Positions 1-7,374 of a DNA stretch of 28,012 nt are shown here, one piece after another. The stretch spans positions 1 through 28,012 of the forward strand of contig CAXBPZ010000010.1 of the NCBI GenBank assembly GCA_963977845.1, in the 5' to 3' direction. The stretch's first letter is position 1, and each line of letters opens with the position of its first letter. The position numbers and the translations under genes are program-made. The DNA comes from Methylopumilus sp003533095 (GTDB taxonomy: Bacteria; Pseudomonadota; Gammaproteobacteria; Burkholderiales; Methylophilaceae). The notes beneath the pieces are model-generated. The model searched no databases. It was not told the DNA's origin and worked only from the letters and a program-made list of their open reading frames with translations.

Positions 1-72
1 CTCTTACCTGCATCTTTTTGGGACTTCTTAGCAAAAGGTGGCCCTAAAAAAATTAGAAAAATGATTCAATAA
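1..72 (+). CDS. C-terminal fragment of an unidentified protein
   Basis: The first frame is open from base 1 and ends at a TAA at 70-72, giving 23 residues that begin LLPASFWDFLAK and end KIRKMIQ. The rest of the gene lies outside the window, so no family can be named. The reading is supported only by the open frame, the low-G+C codon use shared with the neighbours and the 63-base spacer before the next gene on the same strand. It could be a chance open frame. Confidence 0.45.
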   Translation, partial: LLPASFWDFLAKGGPKKIRKMIQ

Positions 73-83
73 CTATCTATAAT
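54..83 (+). promoter_or_regulatory. Possible sigma-70 promoter for the small membrane protein
   Basis: A perfect -10 hexamer TATAAT lies at 78-83, with a weak -35 candidate TAGAAA (4 of 6 matches) 18 bases upstream at 54-59, inside the end of the preceding gene. It sits about 50 bases before the ATG at 136. In such A+T-rich DNA a TATAAT can arise by chance, so this is tentative. Confidence 0.3.
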
Positions 84-135
84 TTAGATATACATAAAAC
101 GTAAATTTAAAACTTAACTATAGAAAGATTCACAC

Positions 136-516
136 ATGCAATTTGATCAAAAAGAAGAAACACCCTCTAACCTCACAGGAAAAAAAACAATGGATAAAAA
201 AACACTCGCTATATACATCGGTGCTGGAGTCATTACAATCAGTTCGCTCATTTATGGCTATGCAAGCTATCAAGCCACTTACTTCAAAGATGCTGAAATT
301 AATAAACTTAAAACTGATCTTGAGGAGGCGAATACCAAGTTACAGCGTATAGATGTGCTTGAAAATCAGGTCAAAGAACTAGAAGCCTCTTTGGCGACAA
401 AAGCAGCTATAAAAACAGAGCCAAAAAAAGAAACGAAGAAGGTTGCTCCTGCTAAGAAAGCATCAAAAACAAAAAATACAACTAAGGCTAAAGAAAAGAA
501 ACCAATAAAAAAATAA
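136..516 (+). CDS. Small membrane-anchored protein with coiled coil and histone-H1-like lysine/alanine tail
   Basis: This is a 126-residue protein of no family I recognise. Three parts can be seen: one hydrophobic segment at about residues 24-46 (TLAIYIGAGVITISSLIYGY), a heptad-like charged stretch at about 50-88 that looks like a short coiled coil, and a tail from about 93 to the end made almost only of Lys, Ala, Thr, Pro and Glu, ending in KEKKPIKK. The tail resembles H1-like domains of bacterial proteins such as PhaF and AlgP, which bind nucleic acid, but low-complexity tails of this kind are common and the match is compositional. The start is uncertain: the ATG at 136 has a moderate upstream purine run (GAAAGA), while the in-frame ATG at 190 has AGGA nine bases before it and would put the hydrophobic segment right at the N-terminus (108 residues). 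The next gene starts 16 bases downstream, so the two may be co-transcribed. Confidence 0.65.
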   Translation: MQFDQKEETPSNLTGKKTMDKKTLAIYIGAGVITISSLIYGYASYQATYFKDAEINKLKTDLEEANTKLQRIDVLENQVKELEASLATKAAIKTEPKKETKKVAPAKKASKTKNTTKAKEKKPIKK

Positions 517-532
517 TACTTTAAAAAAACTA

Positions 533-1630
533 ATGACCTCGCATTCACTTTATAGCCCTTATCCATTAGGTAGCCTAACGCTTTCTAATCGATGTGTTAT
601 GGCACCACTCACGCGTAATCGTGCCAATGCGAATCGCGAACCTGTGGATATGAATGTGACTTACTATGAACAACGCGCAAGCGCTGGATTAATTATTGCA
701 GAAGCCACACAAATTTGTCCTGAAGGTCAAGGCTATATCTCCACACCGGGCATTTATTCTGAAGGTCAAATTCAAGGTTGGAAAAAAATCACTGATGCAG
801 TTCACAAAAAAAATGGAAAGATATGCTTACAGCTTTGGCATGTAGGCCGTATTTCTCACAGCGAATTATTACCGAATCACATGCCACCACAAGCACCTTC
901 CGCAATCAGGGCAAAAGCCAAAACATTTATTAGTACAGGATTAGCCGACGTCTCTGAACCAGAAGCTCTTAAAATCGATGAAATTAAATCGCTCGTTAAA
1001 CAATATGCTAAAGCTACTTTGAATGCACAAAAAGCTGGCTTTGATATGATCGAGGTTCACGCAGCAAACGGTTATCTTATTGATCAATTTTTAAGGGACA
1101 AAACAAATCATCGAGATGATGAGTATGGTGGCTCGATTGAAAATCGTGCACGGTTTTTGTTAGAGATCATTGATGAAATTATTAAAGTCTATCCAGCAAA
1201 TTTAATGGGTTGCCGAATTTCTCCTGCATCTACATTTAATGATATTGATGACTCTGATCCACAAAGCTTATATAGCTATGTGGTTTCTGAATTAGGTAAA
1301 CGAAAATTAGCATACTTACACATCATTGAAGGCGAGACAGGTGGAAAACGCGATGCTAATCCAAAAGTTAATTTTGCGGAATTAAAAAAATTATTTAAAG
1401 CACATGGTGGTTTAAATATCATGGCTAACAACGGTTATAACAAGACGATGGCAGAAAATGCCATTGAAAAAAATGAAGCTGATCTCATAGCGTTTGGTGT
1501 ACCTTTTCTTGCGAATCCTGATTTGGTCATGCGGCTCGAGAATAATTTACCTCTCAATAAACCTGATCAGAAAACATTCTACGGTGGCACTGAAAAAGGT
1601 TATACCGATTACCCGATCTACAGCGCTTAA
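533..1630 (+). CDS. nemA: Old Yellow Enzyme family alkene reductase (NemA-like)
   Basis: This is an FMN-dependent ene-reductase of the Old Yellow Enzyme family, which uses NAD(P)H to reduce activated C=C bonds of enals, enones and maleimides, and in some members nitro compounds or nitrate esters. The 365-residue length is normal for the NemA branch. The fold is a single TIM barrel. Visible family marks are MAPLTRNRA with the flavin-tuning Thr at residue 27, the substrate-anion-binding pair His176 and Asn179 in HAANGYLIDQFL, the proton-donor Tyr181, the DEYGGSIENRARF strand at about 196-208, and FGVPFLANPD near 321-330, which binds the FMN phosphate in relatives. Its stop overlaps the stop of the convergent gene in a shared TTAA. 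Natural substrates cannot be told from sequence; detoxification of electrophiles is the usual inference. The family call is firm, the gene symbol less so. Confidence 0.9.
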   Translation: MTSHSLYSPYPLGSLTLSNRCVMAPLTRNRANANREPVDMNVTYYEQRASAGLIIAEATQICPEGQGYISTPGIYSEGQIQGWKKITDAVHKKNGKICLQLWHVGRISHSELLPNHMPPQAPSAIRAKAKTFISTGLADVSEPEALKIDEIKSLVKQYAKATLNAQKAGFDMIEVHAANGYLIDQFLRDKTNHRDDEYGGSIENRARFLLEIIDEIIKVYPANLMGCRISPASTFNDIDDSDPQSLYSYVVSELGKRKLAYLHIIEGETGGKRDANPKVNFAELKKLFKAHGGLNIMANNGYNKTMAENAIEKNEADLIAFGVPFLANPDLVMRLENNLPLNKPDQKTFYGGTEKGYTDYPIYSA

Positions 1631-1953
1631 GTACTTTTCTTTTTGGTAGATTTTTTTAACGCTGGCTTTTTAGGTGAATCACCTAAATGAAGATCAACAT
1701 CCTTCACTAAACTTTTAAATTCATCTGTAAAAATAATTTTTTTAGGTGTCGTTTTTTGGCCATAGATAGAAATAGCAGAAAAAATAATCGTGTATAAAAT
1801 AATGACAGTCACAACCACAGTCGTCTCAAAAAAATAATCACGCACCAAAGTTAAAATAGGATCTAACCATACCCAACCTTCTTTCACCTGGTAGGTTAAA
1901 TTGTCTACCCAGATGGATTGAAGCATATGCAAATACTCAAATAAAGCTGTCAT
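1627..1953 (-). CDS. Small single-pass membrane protein, function unknown
   Basis: This 108-residue protein is not recognised. It has an amphipathic, Trp-rich N-terminal third, one strong hydrophobic segment at about residues 44-65 (TTVVVTVIILYTIIFSAISIYG), then a cytoplasmic-looking part with FTDEFKSLVKDVDLHLGD and a lysine-rich end (KKPALKKSTKKKST). With this charge pattern the C-terminus should stay inside the cell. It converges on the alkene reductase and shares a TTAA with it, and it diverges from ugd across a 107-base spacer. The architecture (one transmembrane helix plus basic tail) echoes the protein at 136-516, though no sequence similarity between them is evident by eye. Confidence 0.65.
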   Translation of the reverse strand: MTALFEYLHMLQSIWVDNLTYQVKEGWVWLDPILTLVRDYFFETTVVVTVIILYTIIFSAISIYGQKTTPKKIIFTDEFKSLVKDVDLHLGDSPKKPALKKSTKKKST

Positions 1954-2005
1954 CTTTAGCCTTTCTTTCTATTCATGAAATTATAAGTGAAATCCAGCCT
2001 TGAAA

Positions 2006-2035
2006 AAGACAAGCTTTACATAAAAGAGGTAAAAT
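2006..2035 (+). promoter_or_regulatory. Possible promoter of the ugd-epimerase operon
   Basis: In the 107-base divergent spacer before ugd a -35-like AAGACA (2006-2011, 4 of 6 matches) and a -10-like TAAAAT (2030-2035, 5 of 6) are separated by 18 bases, ending 25 bases before the ATG. Both hexamers are imperfect and the region is A+T-rich, so this is a candidate only. Confidence 0.35.
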
Positions 2036-2060
2036 ATAGCTTTAAATTCAATACATTATT

Positions 2061-3383
2061 ATGAAAATCACGGTTATTGGTACAGGGTATGTGGGTTTGG
2101 TTGGGGCTGCGTGTTTAGCCGAAGTAGGTAATCACGTCTTGGGTCTTGATGTGAATCCAGAGAAGATTCGGATTCTAAAAGAGGGTGGCATTCCTATTCA
2201 TGAACCTGGTCTTTTAGAAATCGTGCGTCGTAATGTTGAAAACGGTCGCCTTTCTTTTACAACGAATATCGAAGAAGCCGTCCATTTTGGTGAGGTGCAA
2301 TTTATTGCGGTAGGAACCCCGCCTGATGAAGATGGTTCTGCTGACCTCCAGTATGTCACAGAGGCAGCGCGTAACATTGGTCGCTTTATGACAGACGAAA
2401 AAGTGATCGTCGATAAATCCACAGTGCCTATTGGTACAGGTGACAAAGTCAAAGTAGCGGTAGCTGAAGAATTAAAGAAAAGAAATGTCAACATTCATTA
2501 TAGCGTCGTCTCCAATCCTGAGTTTTTAAAAGAAGGTGCAGCCGTTGAAGACTTCATGCGCCCTGATCGCATTGTGATTGGTACTGAAGATCCAAAAGCG
2601 ATTGAAGTGATGAAACAAGTGTATGCCCCCTTCCAAAGAAACCACGAAAGACTCGTAGTCACTAATTTAAGAAGTGCGGAACTCATTAAGTACGCAGCTA
2701 ATTCAATGTTAGCCACCCGCATTAGCTTCATGAATGAATTAGCAAACTTAGCCGAAATTGTGGGAGCTGATATCGAGATGGTGAGACAAGGCATTGGTTC
2801 AGATCCACGTATTGGTTATCACTTCTTATACCCAGGTTGTGGTTACGGTGGTTCATGTTTTCCAAAAGACGTGAAGGCCTTAATTAAAACCGCAAAAGAT
2901 GTGGCAGGTTTTGATTTGAAGTTATTAAAAGCGGTTGAAGAAGTGAATGATCTTCAAAAATATGTCTTACCTAAAAAAATTAAAAAAGAATTTGGTGACA
3001 ATTTAAAAGGTAAGCACTTTGCATTATGGGGTTTAGCCTTTAAACCTAATACTGATGATATGCGAGAGGCCTCAAGTCGTGTCTTGATCCATGAACTTAT
3101 TAAAGCTGGGGCGACAATCACAGCTTATGATCCTGTAGCTATGGATGAAGCAAAACGCATTTTCAAAGATGAGAAACATTTATCATTTGTCGACACACAA
3201 GATGACGCACTTAAAAATGCGGATGCGCTTGTGATCGTCACAGAATGGACAGAATTTAGAAGTCCTGATTTTGCTTTAATCAAGTCTTCACTGAAAGCGC
3301 CATTTATTTTTGATGGTCGAAATCTTTATGATCCTAAAACTATTCGTGCACTTGGATTTAACTACTTCCCTATTGGACGTTAA
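2061..3383 (+). CDS. ugd: UDP-glucose 6-dehydrogenase
   Basis: The enzyme oxidises UDP-glucose to UDP-glucuronate in two NAD+-dependent steps in the cytoplasm. The 440-residue protein has the N-terminal Rossmann motif GTGYVGL (residues 7-13), the VGTPPDEDGSADL segment near 84-96, the STVPIGT segment near 120-126, the ELIKYAANS helix with active-site Lys210 and Asn214, and the catalytic cysteine Cys266 in GYGGSCFPKD with Asp270. The C-terminal UDP-binding domain follows with LWGLAFKPNTDDMREASS. All key residues are present and the length is typical. The stop codon abuts the ATG of the next gene (TAAATG), so the two are almost certainly translated from one message. The product would be the direct substrate of that neighbour. 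Confidence 0.96.
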   Translation: MKITVIGTGYVGLVGAACLAEVGNHVLGLDVNPEKIRILKEGGIPIHEPGLLEIVRRNVENGRLSFTTNIEEAVHFGEVQFIAVGTPPDEDGSADLQYVTEAARNIGRFMTDEKVIVDKSTVPIGTGDKVKVAVAEELKKRNVNIHYSVVSNPEFLKEGAAVEDFMRPDRIVIGTEDPKAIEVMKQVYAPFQRNHERLVVTNLRSAELIKYAANSMLATRISFMNELANLAEIVGADIEMVRQGIGSDPRIGYHFLYPGCGYGGSCFPKDVKALIKTAKDVAGFDLKLLKAVEEVNDLQKYVLPKKIKKEFGDNLKGKHFALWGLAFKPNTDDMREASSRVLIHELIKAGATITAYDPVAMDEAKRIFKDEKHLSFVDTQDDALKNADALVIVTEWTEFRSPDFALIKSSLKAPFIFDGRNLYDPKTIRALGFNYFPIGR

Positions 3384-4385
3384 ATGAAAATCTTGGTGAC
3401 AGGTGTAGCCGGTTTTATTGGCATGCATAGCGCCAAAAAACTTCTTGATGAAGGTCATGAGATTATTGGTATCGATAATCTTAATGACTATTACGATGTC
3501 TCCTTAAAGGAAGATCGACTTCAAACATTAAAAGACTATAAAAATTTTCGCTTTTTAAAACTCGATATTAAAGATCAAAAAGACGTACTCGATCTTTTTA
3601 AAAAAGAATCGCCACAACGTGTACTTCATTTAGCAGCGCAAGCTGGTGTGCGCTACTCTATTCAAAATCCATATGTTTATATTGATTCAAACATTCAAGG
3701 ATTTATAAATATTTTAGAAGGCTGTCGTGCGACAAAAACTGAACATCTCGTTTTCGCAAGTAGTTCAAGTGTTTATGGAGGTAATGAAAAAACACCTTTT
3801 AGTGAACACGATAATGTGGATCATCCCATCAGTCTTTATGCAGCTACTAAAAAAGCGAATGAATTAATGGCTCATACCTATAGTCATCTCTATCAAATCC
3901 CTACCACAGGCTTACGTTTTTTTACTGTGTATGGACCATGGGGAAGGCCAGACATGTCACCCATGTTATTTACAAAAGCTATTTTGTCTGATGAGCCTAT
4001 TCAGGTATTTAATCATGGCGATATGATGCGTGACTTTACTTATATTGATGACATTGTGGCGTCGGTAAACGAAACACTATTTAAAACTGCCACCCCTAAT
4101 ACAAATTTTGATGCGAAGCATCCTGATCCTGCAACCAGTCATGCACCTTATCGTATTTTTAATATTGGTAACAGCCAACCCATACCACTGATGCAATTCA
4201 TCGAAACGATTGAAGAAGCATTAGGTAAAAAAGCAATCAAGAAAATGATGGGTATGCAAGCGGGTGATGTCAAAATCACATCAGCAGATACTGCTGAATT
4301 AAATCAGTGGGTGAATTTCAAACCAAACACCTCCATCAAGGAAGGTGTTAAGCGATTTGTCGATTGGTATAAGAACTACTACTAA
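3384..4385 (+). CDS. NAD-dependent sugar-nucleotide epimerase, probably UDP-glucuronate 4-epimerase
   Basis: This is a short-chain dehydrogenase/reductase of the extended NAD-dependent epimerase type, 333 residues. The cofactor motif GVAGFIG is at residues 7-13, the acidic loop IDNLNDYYDVSLKEDRL follows at about 30-46, SSSSVYG is at 126-132 and the catalytic YxxxK is Tyr152/Lys156. The DNLNDYYDVSLK segment and the AGVRYSIQNP segment near 87-96 are characteristic of the bacterial UDP-glucuronate 4-epimerases (LspL/WbnF/CapI group), which make UDP-galacturonate. Placement directly after ugd with no spacer supports this substrate, since ugd supplies UDP-glucuronate. UDP-glucose 4-epimerase activity is the main alternative. 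UDP-galacturonate would feed a capsule, O-antigen or lipid A/core decoration. The gene converges on the LAB_N gene with one base between stops. Confidence 0.88.
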   Translation: MKILVTGVAGFIGMHSAKKLLDEGHEIIGIDNLNDYYDVSLKEDRLQTLKDYKNFRFLKLDIKDQKDVLDLFKKESPQRVLHLAAQAGVRYSIQNPYVYIDSNIQGFINILEGCRATKTEHLVFASSSSVYGGNEKTPFSEHDNVDHPISLYAATKKANELMAHTYSHLYQIPTTGLRFFTVYGPWGRPDMSPMLFTKAILSDEPIQVFNHGDMMRDFTYIDDIVASVNETLFKTATPNTNFDAKHPDPATSHAPYRIFNIGNSQPIPLMQFIETIEEALGKKAIKKMMGMQAGDVKITSADTAELNQWVNFKPNTSIKEGVKRFVDWYKNYY

Positions 4386-4386
4386 G

Positions 4387-4749
4387 TTATTTTTTATACC
4401 TAGCTGTGCGAGATTTTTTTAAATGCTCTTTTTTTAAGAGCATCAAATTCCTCACGTATACAAGTGTGCCTGGAAGTTGGCCTACAATAATCACAGGCTC
4501 AGTCTTATGAATACCGTAAGCTAAAACGATGATGCTCCCTAGTAAGCTAAAGTACCAAAAGCTAATAGGGATCAAACTTTTTTGATGTCGTTCACTATGA
4601 ACCCACTGAACAATAAAGCGCATCATAAAAAGAATTTGTCCTAATAAACCTACCACAAGCCATATGAGATCTTGTCCTGACATCGCATTAAAATAATTTT
4701 GTGCGGCTTCCATAATATGCCACAAGAAATAACTAAACCCTTGATTCAT
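4387..4749 (-). CDS. LAB_N (lipid A biosynthesis N-terminal) domain membrane protein
   Basis: This small integral membrane protein has about three hydrophobic segments and carries the LAB_N domain, named after the extra N-terminal region of some lipid-A-disaccharide synthases. The family marks are the GQILFMMRFIVQWVHSER segment, the following SLIPISFWYFSLLGS segment, and the GQLPGTLVYVRNLML segment near the end. I place the start at the ATG at 4749 (120 residues) rather than at 4803, because AAGGA lies six bases before it and the upstream glycosyltransferase stop (4751-4753) ends one base earlier, which suggests translational coupling. Stand-alone LAB_N proteins are often found beside family 2 glycosyltransferases and are thought to act in transport or presentation of lipid-linked sugars. 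That role is inferred from context here, not shown by catalytic residues. Confidence 0.85.
   Translation of the reverse strand: MNQGFSYFLWHIMEAAQNYFNAMSGQDLIWLVVGLLGQILFMMRFIVQWVHSERHQKSLIPISFWYFSLLGSIIVLAYGIHKTEPVIIVGQLPGTLVYVRNLMLLKKEHLKKSRTARYKK
4423..4443. repeat. Perfect inverted repeat within the end of the LAB_N gene
   Basis: ATGCTCTT, a five-T loop and AAGAGCAT form an 8-bp stem near the 3' end of the LAB_N gene, about 40 bases past the stop of the convergent epimerase. It could serve as an overlapping terminator for the ugd-epimerase message, but no T-run follows the stem on the plus strand. The coding content (lysine- and leucine-rich codons) may explain it equally well. Confidence 0.3.
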
Positions 4750-4750
4750 G

Positions 4751-5479
4751 CTAATCCTTTTTAATGTGAGGTAATTTAGATCTACGTTGTAACCATGCCA
4801 CACCGAATAAATCGACTATGCCAACTAACAAGCGATCGATCGTTCCATAATTCGAATGTCCATGTGTGCGAGGTCTATGGCTCACAGGCACTGACACAAT
4901 GAGTCCACCTCGACGTTTAATGAGGGCCGGCAAGAAACGATGCATGTGATCAAAATAAGGTAAGTCTAAAAAAGCCTCTTTTGAAAAAAGCTTCAATCCG
5001 CATCCTGTATCGGGCGTGTTATCTTGAAGCATCCATGAGCGAACACCATTCGCAATCACAGATGAGATTCTTTTAATCCAAGTGTCACGTCGACTGTGTC
5101 TTCGATTTCCACCGACGAGTTCAACACCTTCTTTTAATGCCTTGAGTAATTCTGGAATGTCCTGAGGATTATTTTGTCCATCACCATCCAGTGTGACAAT
5201 CCAATCATATTGCGCATGTTTCACACCCGTTCTGACAGCCGTACTTTGCCCACAACTTTTTTGATGTCGAATGACACGAAGCTCTTTATAAGTTTTTTGT
5301 AAATTAATTAAATTTTTATAAGTGTGATCCGTACTTCCATCATCAACATAAATCATTTCATAATGAATTTTATTTTTTAATGCTTTACGAATTTCAAAAA
5401 TTAATTCTGCGACATTGTCTTCTTCGTTCCTCACAGGAACGACGACAGATAAAGATTTAGGTTTAATAAACTGAGCCAT
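4751..5479 (-). CDS. Family 2 glycosyltransferase (polyprenyl/dolichol-phosphate sugar synthase type)
   Basis: This is a GT-A fold glycosyltransferase of family GT2, 242 residues. It resembles the DPM1/ArnC/GtrB group that moves a sugar from a nucleotide donor to a polyprenyl phosphate on the inner face of the membrane. Visible marks are the strand SVVVPVRNEEDN (11-22), the nucleotide-binding DDGSTD (46-51), the metal-binding DGDGQNNPQDIP (98-109), and the acceptor-side DTGCGLKLF near residue 157. Unlike ArnC or GtrB it ends with no C-terminal transmembrane pair; that membrane part may be supplied by the LAB_N protein, whose gene starts one base after this stop. The gene follows glmS by 47 bases. 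The donor sugar is unknown; UDP-GalA or UDP-GlcNAc are plausible because genes for both precursors are nearby. Confidence 0.9.
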   Translation of the reverse strand: MAQFIKPKSLSVVVPVRNEEDNVAELIFEIRKALKNKIHYEMIYVDDGSTDHTYKNLINLQKTYKELRVIRHQKSCGQSTAVRTGVKHAQYDWIVTLDGDGQNNPQDIPELLKALKEGVELVGGNRRHSRRDTWIKRISSVIANGVRSWMLQDNTPDTGCGLKLFSKEAFLDLPYFDHMHRFLPALIKRRGGLIVSVPVSHRPRTHGHSNYGTIDRLLVGIVDLFGVAWLQRRSKLPHIKKD

Positions 5480-5526
5480 GAATGAGACTTTTCAAATTTT
5501 TAGTAGACGATATTTTAAACGGTTTA

Positions 5527-7359
5527 TTATTCAACCGTGACAGACTTTGCTAAATTGCGTGGCTTATCCACATCGGTGCCTTTATAAAGCGCCGCATGAT
5601 AGGCTAATAATTGAATAGGAATGGAGTGAATGATCGGGGATAAAACACCTGTATGTCTTGGTGTTCTAATCACACGGACACCGGGGCTTTCCATAAAGTG
5701 ACTATCCGCATCCGCAAACACAAAAATTTCACCACCACGTGCTTTTACTTCTTGCATATTCGATTTTACTTTTTCGAGTAAATTATCATTCGGTGCGATC
5801 ACAACCACGGGCATATCACTATCGACAAGCGCTAATGGGCCATGTTTTAATTCACCCGCAGGGTAGGCTTCTGCATGTATATAAGAAATCTCTTTTAATT
5901 TCAAAGCACCTTCCATTGCGATCGGATAATGAATACCCCGACCTAAGAACAATGCATGATGTTTATCTGCAAATAACTTAGCCCACTCCTTAATCTGTGG
6001 TTCCAAATTAAGCGCTTGCTGAACACTACCTGCAAGCTGTCTTAAATTTTCTAAATAATTTTTTTCTGCTTCTTTGCTGATTAATTTTTTATAGCATCCG
6101 ATCGCGACGGCTAAACTAAAGAGTGACACAAGTTGTGTGGTGCAAGCTTTTGTCGAGGCCACACTAATTTCAGCACCTGCTCTTGTATAAAATACGAGTC
6201 GAGAAGCTCTTGCAATCGCACTCTCTTGCACATTACATATGGCAAGACTTAAAGTATGTCCTAGAGATTGTGCGTGCTTTAAAGCTTCCAAGGTATCTAA
6301 TGTTTCACCCGATTGTGAAATCGCGATCACAAGCTGACGTGGATTAGGCACAGAATCTCGGTACCGATACTCACTTGAAATTTCTACACTGGTCTTGATC
6401 TTGGCAATACTTTCTAACCAGTATTTAGCAGTAACCCCTGCGTAGTAACTCGTACCTGCTGCCAGTATTAAAATACTGTCCGTATTTTTAAATACCTCTT
6501 CGGCATCATGCCCAAACATTCTTACATCAAAATGTCCCTCATCAATTACCCCCTCGATCGTGTCACTGATAGCACGCGGCTGCTCATATATTTCTTTTTG
6601 CATGAAGTGATCATACTGGCCTAGGTCCATCGAGGATAAAGCGACATCACTGATATGCGTTTTACGTGTAATTGTTTTTTTGTTTTTATCAAAAATCTGA
6701 ATGCCATTTTTTTTAACTTCAACAACATCACCATCCTCTAAATAAATGACTTTTTTGGTGATCGCTAAAAGGGCTGAAATATCTGAGGCAATAAAATTCT
6801 GATGTTCCCCTAGGCCAATAATAAGGGGGCAACCCAAACGCGCGCAAATCATTTCATCAGGATTCTTAAGCGAAATCACTGCAATCGCGAAAGCTCCTCT
6901 CAATTCATCGATGAGCATCTGTGTGGACTCTAAGAGTGTTTTATTTTTTTTATTCACATAATAGTGAATAAGGTGTGCGATCACTTCGGTGTCTGTTTGA
7001 GACTCAAAGGTATATCCAAGTGTGATGAGTCGCTCACGCTCCTCTTCGTAATTTTCAATGATGCCGTTATGAACAACCGCGATCTCATTGTTAGACACGT
7101 GAGGATGTGCATTTAATTCGGTCACACCGCCATGTGTTGCCCACCTTGTGTGCCCTATACCTAAGAAGCCTTCTAACTTTTGATCTTTCGCCATGGCGTC
7201 AATTTCGGCGACACGTCCCACCGACCTTACACGCTCAATACCGTTTCGTAAAATAGCGATACCGGATGAATCATAACCACGATATTCGAGACGACTCAAT
7301 CCTTCAATGAGGTGGGGGACTACATTCTGATTTGAAATTGCACCTACAATGCCACACAT
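5527..7359 (-). CDS. glmS: Glutamine-fructose-6-phosphate aminotransferase (isomerising)
   Basis: GlmS makes glucosamine-6-phosphate from fructose-6-phosphate and glutamine, the first step to UDP-GlcNAc for peptidoglycan and lipid A. The 610-residue length is standard. The start is fixed by MCGIVGA, since Cys2 becomes the N-terminal nucleophile after Met removal. The glutaminase domain covers about residues 1-240 with GHTRWATHG at 69-77. Two SIS sugar-isomerase domains follow, with the phosphate-binding SQSGET at 348-353. The protein ends PRNLAKSVTVE, matching the family's C-terminal end that closes the isomerase site. It lies 15 bases behind glmU, the next-but-one step of the same pathway (glmM is not in the window). 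I see no glmS ribozyme or other leader structure in the short gap. Confidence 0.97.
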   Translation of the reverse strand: MCGIVGAISNQNVVPHLIEGLSRLEYRGYDSSGIAILRNGIERVRSVGRVAEIDAMAKDQKLEGFLGIGHTRWATHGGVTELNAHPHVSNNEIAVVHNGIIENYEEERERLITLGYTFESQTDTEVIAHLIHYYVNKKNKTLLESTQMLIDELRGAFAIAVISLKNPDEMICARLGCPLIIGLGEHQNFIASDISALLAITKKVIYLEDGDVVEVKKNGIQIFDKNKKTITRKTHISDVALSSMDLGQYDHFMQKEIYEQPRAISDTIEGVIDEGHFDVRMFGHDAEEVFKNTDSILILAAGTSYYAGVTAKYWLESIAKIKTSVEISSEYRYRDSVPNPRQLVIAISQSGETLDTLEALKHAQSLGHTLSLAICNVQESAIARASRLVFYTRAGAEISVASTKACTTQLVSLFSLAVAIGCYKKLISKEAEKNYLENLRQLAGSVQQALNLEPQIKEWAKLFADKHHALFLGRGIHYPIAMEGALKLKEISYIHAEAYPAGELKHGPLALVDSDMPVVVIAPNDNLLEKVKSNMQEVKARGGEIFVFADADSHFMESPGVRVIRTPRHTGVLSPIIHSIPIQLLAYHAALYKGTDVDKPRNLAKSVTVE

Positions 7360-7374
7360 AATTTAAATTTTTCT

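Noticed and set aside
2198..2794. Two minus-strand frames of 98 codons inside ugd
   Set aside because: They lie wholly antisense to a clear ugd gene and show no protein family features.
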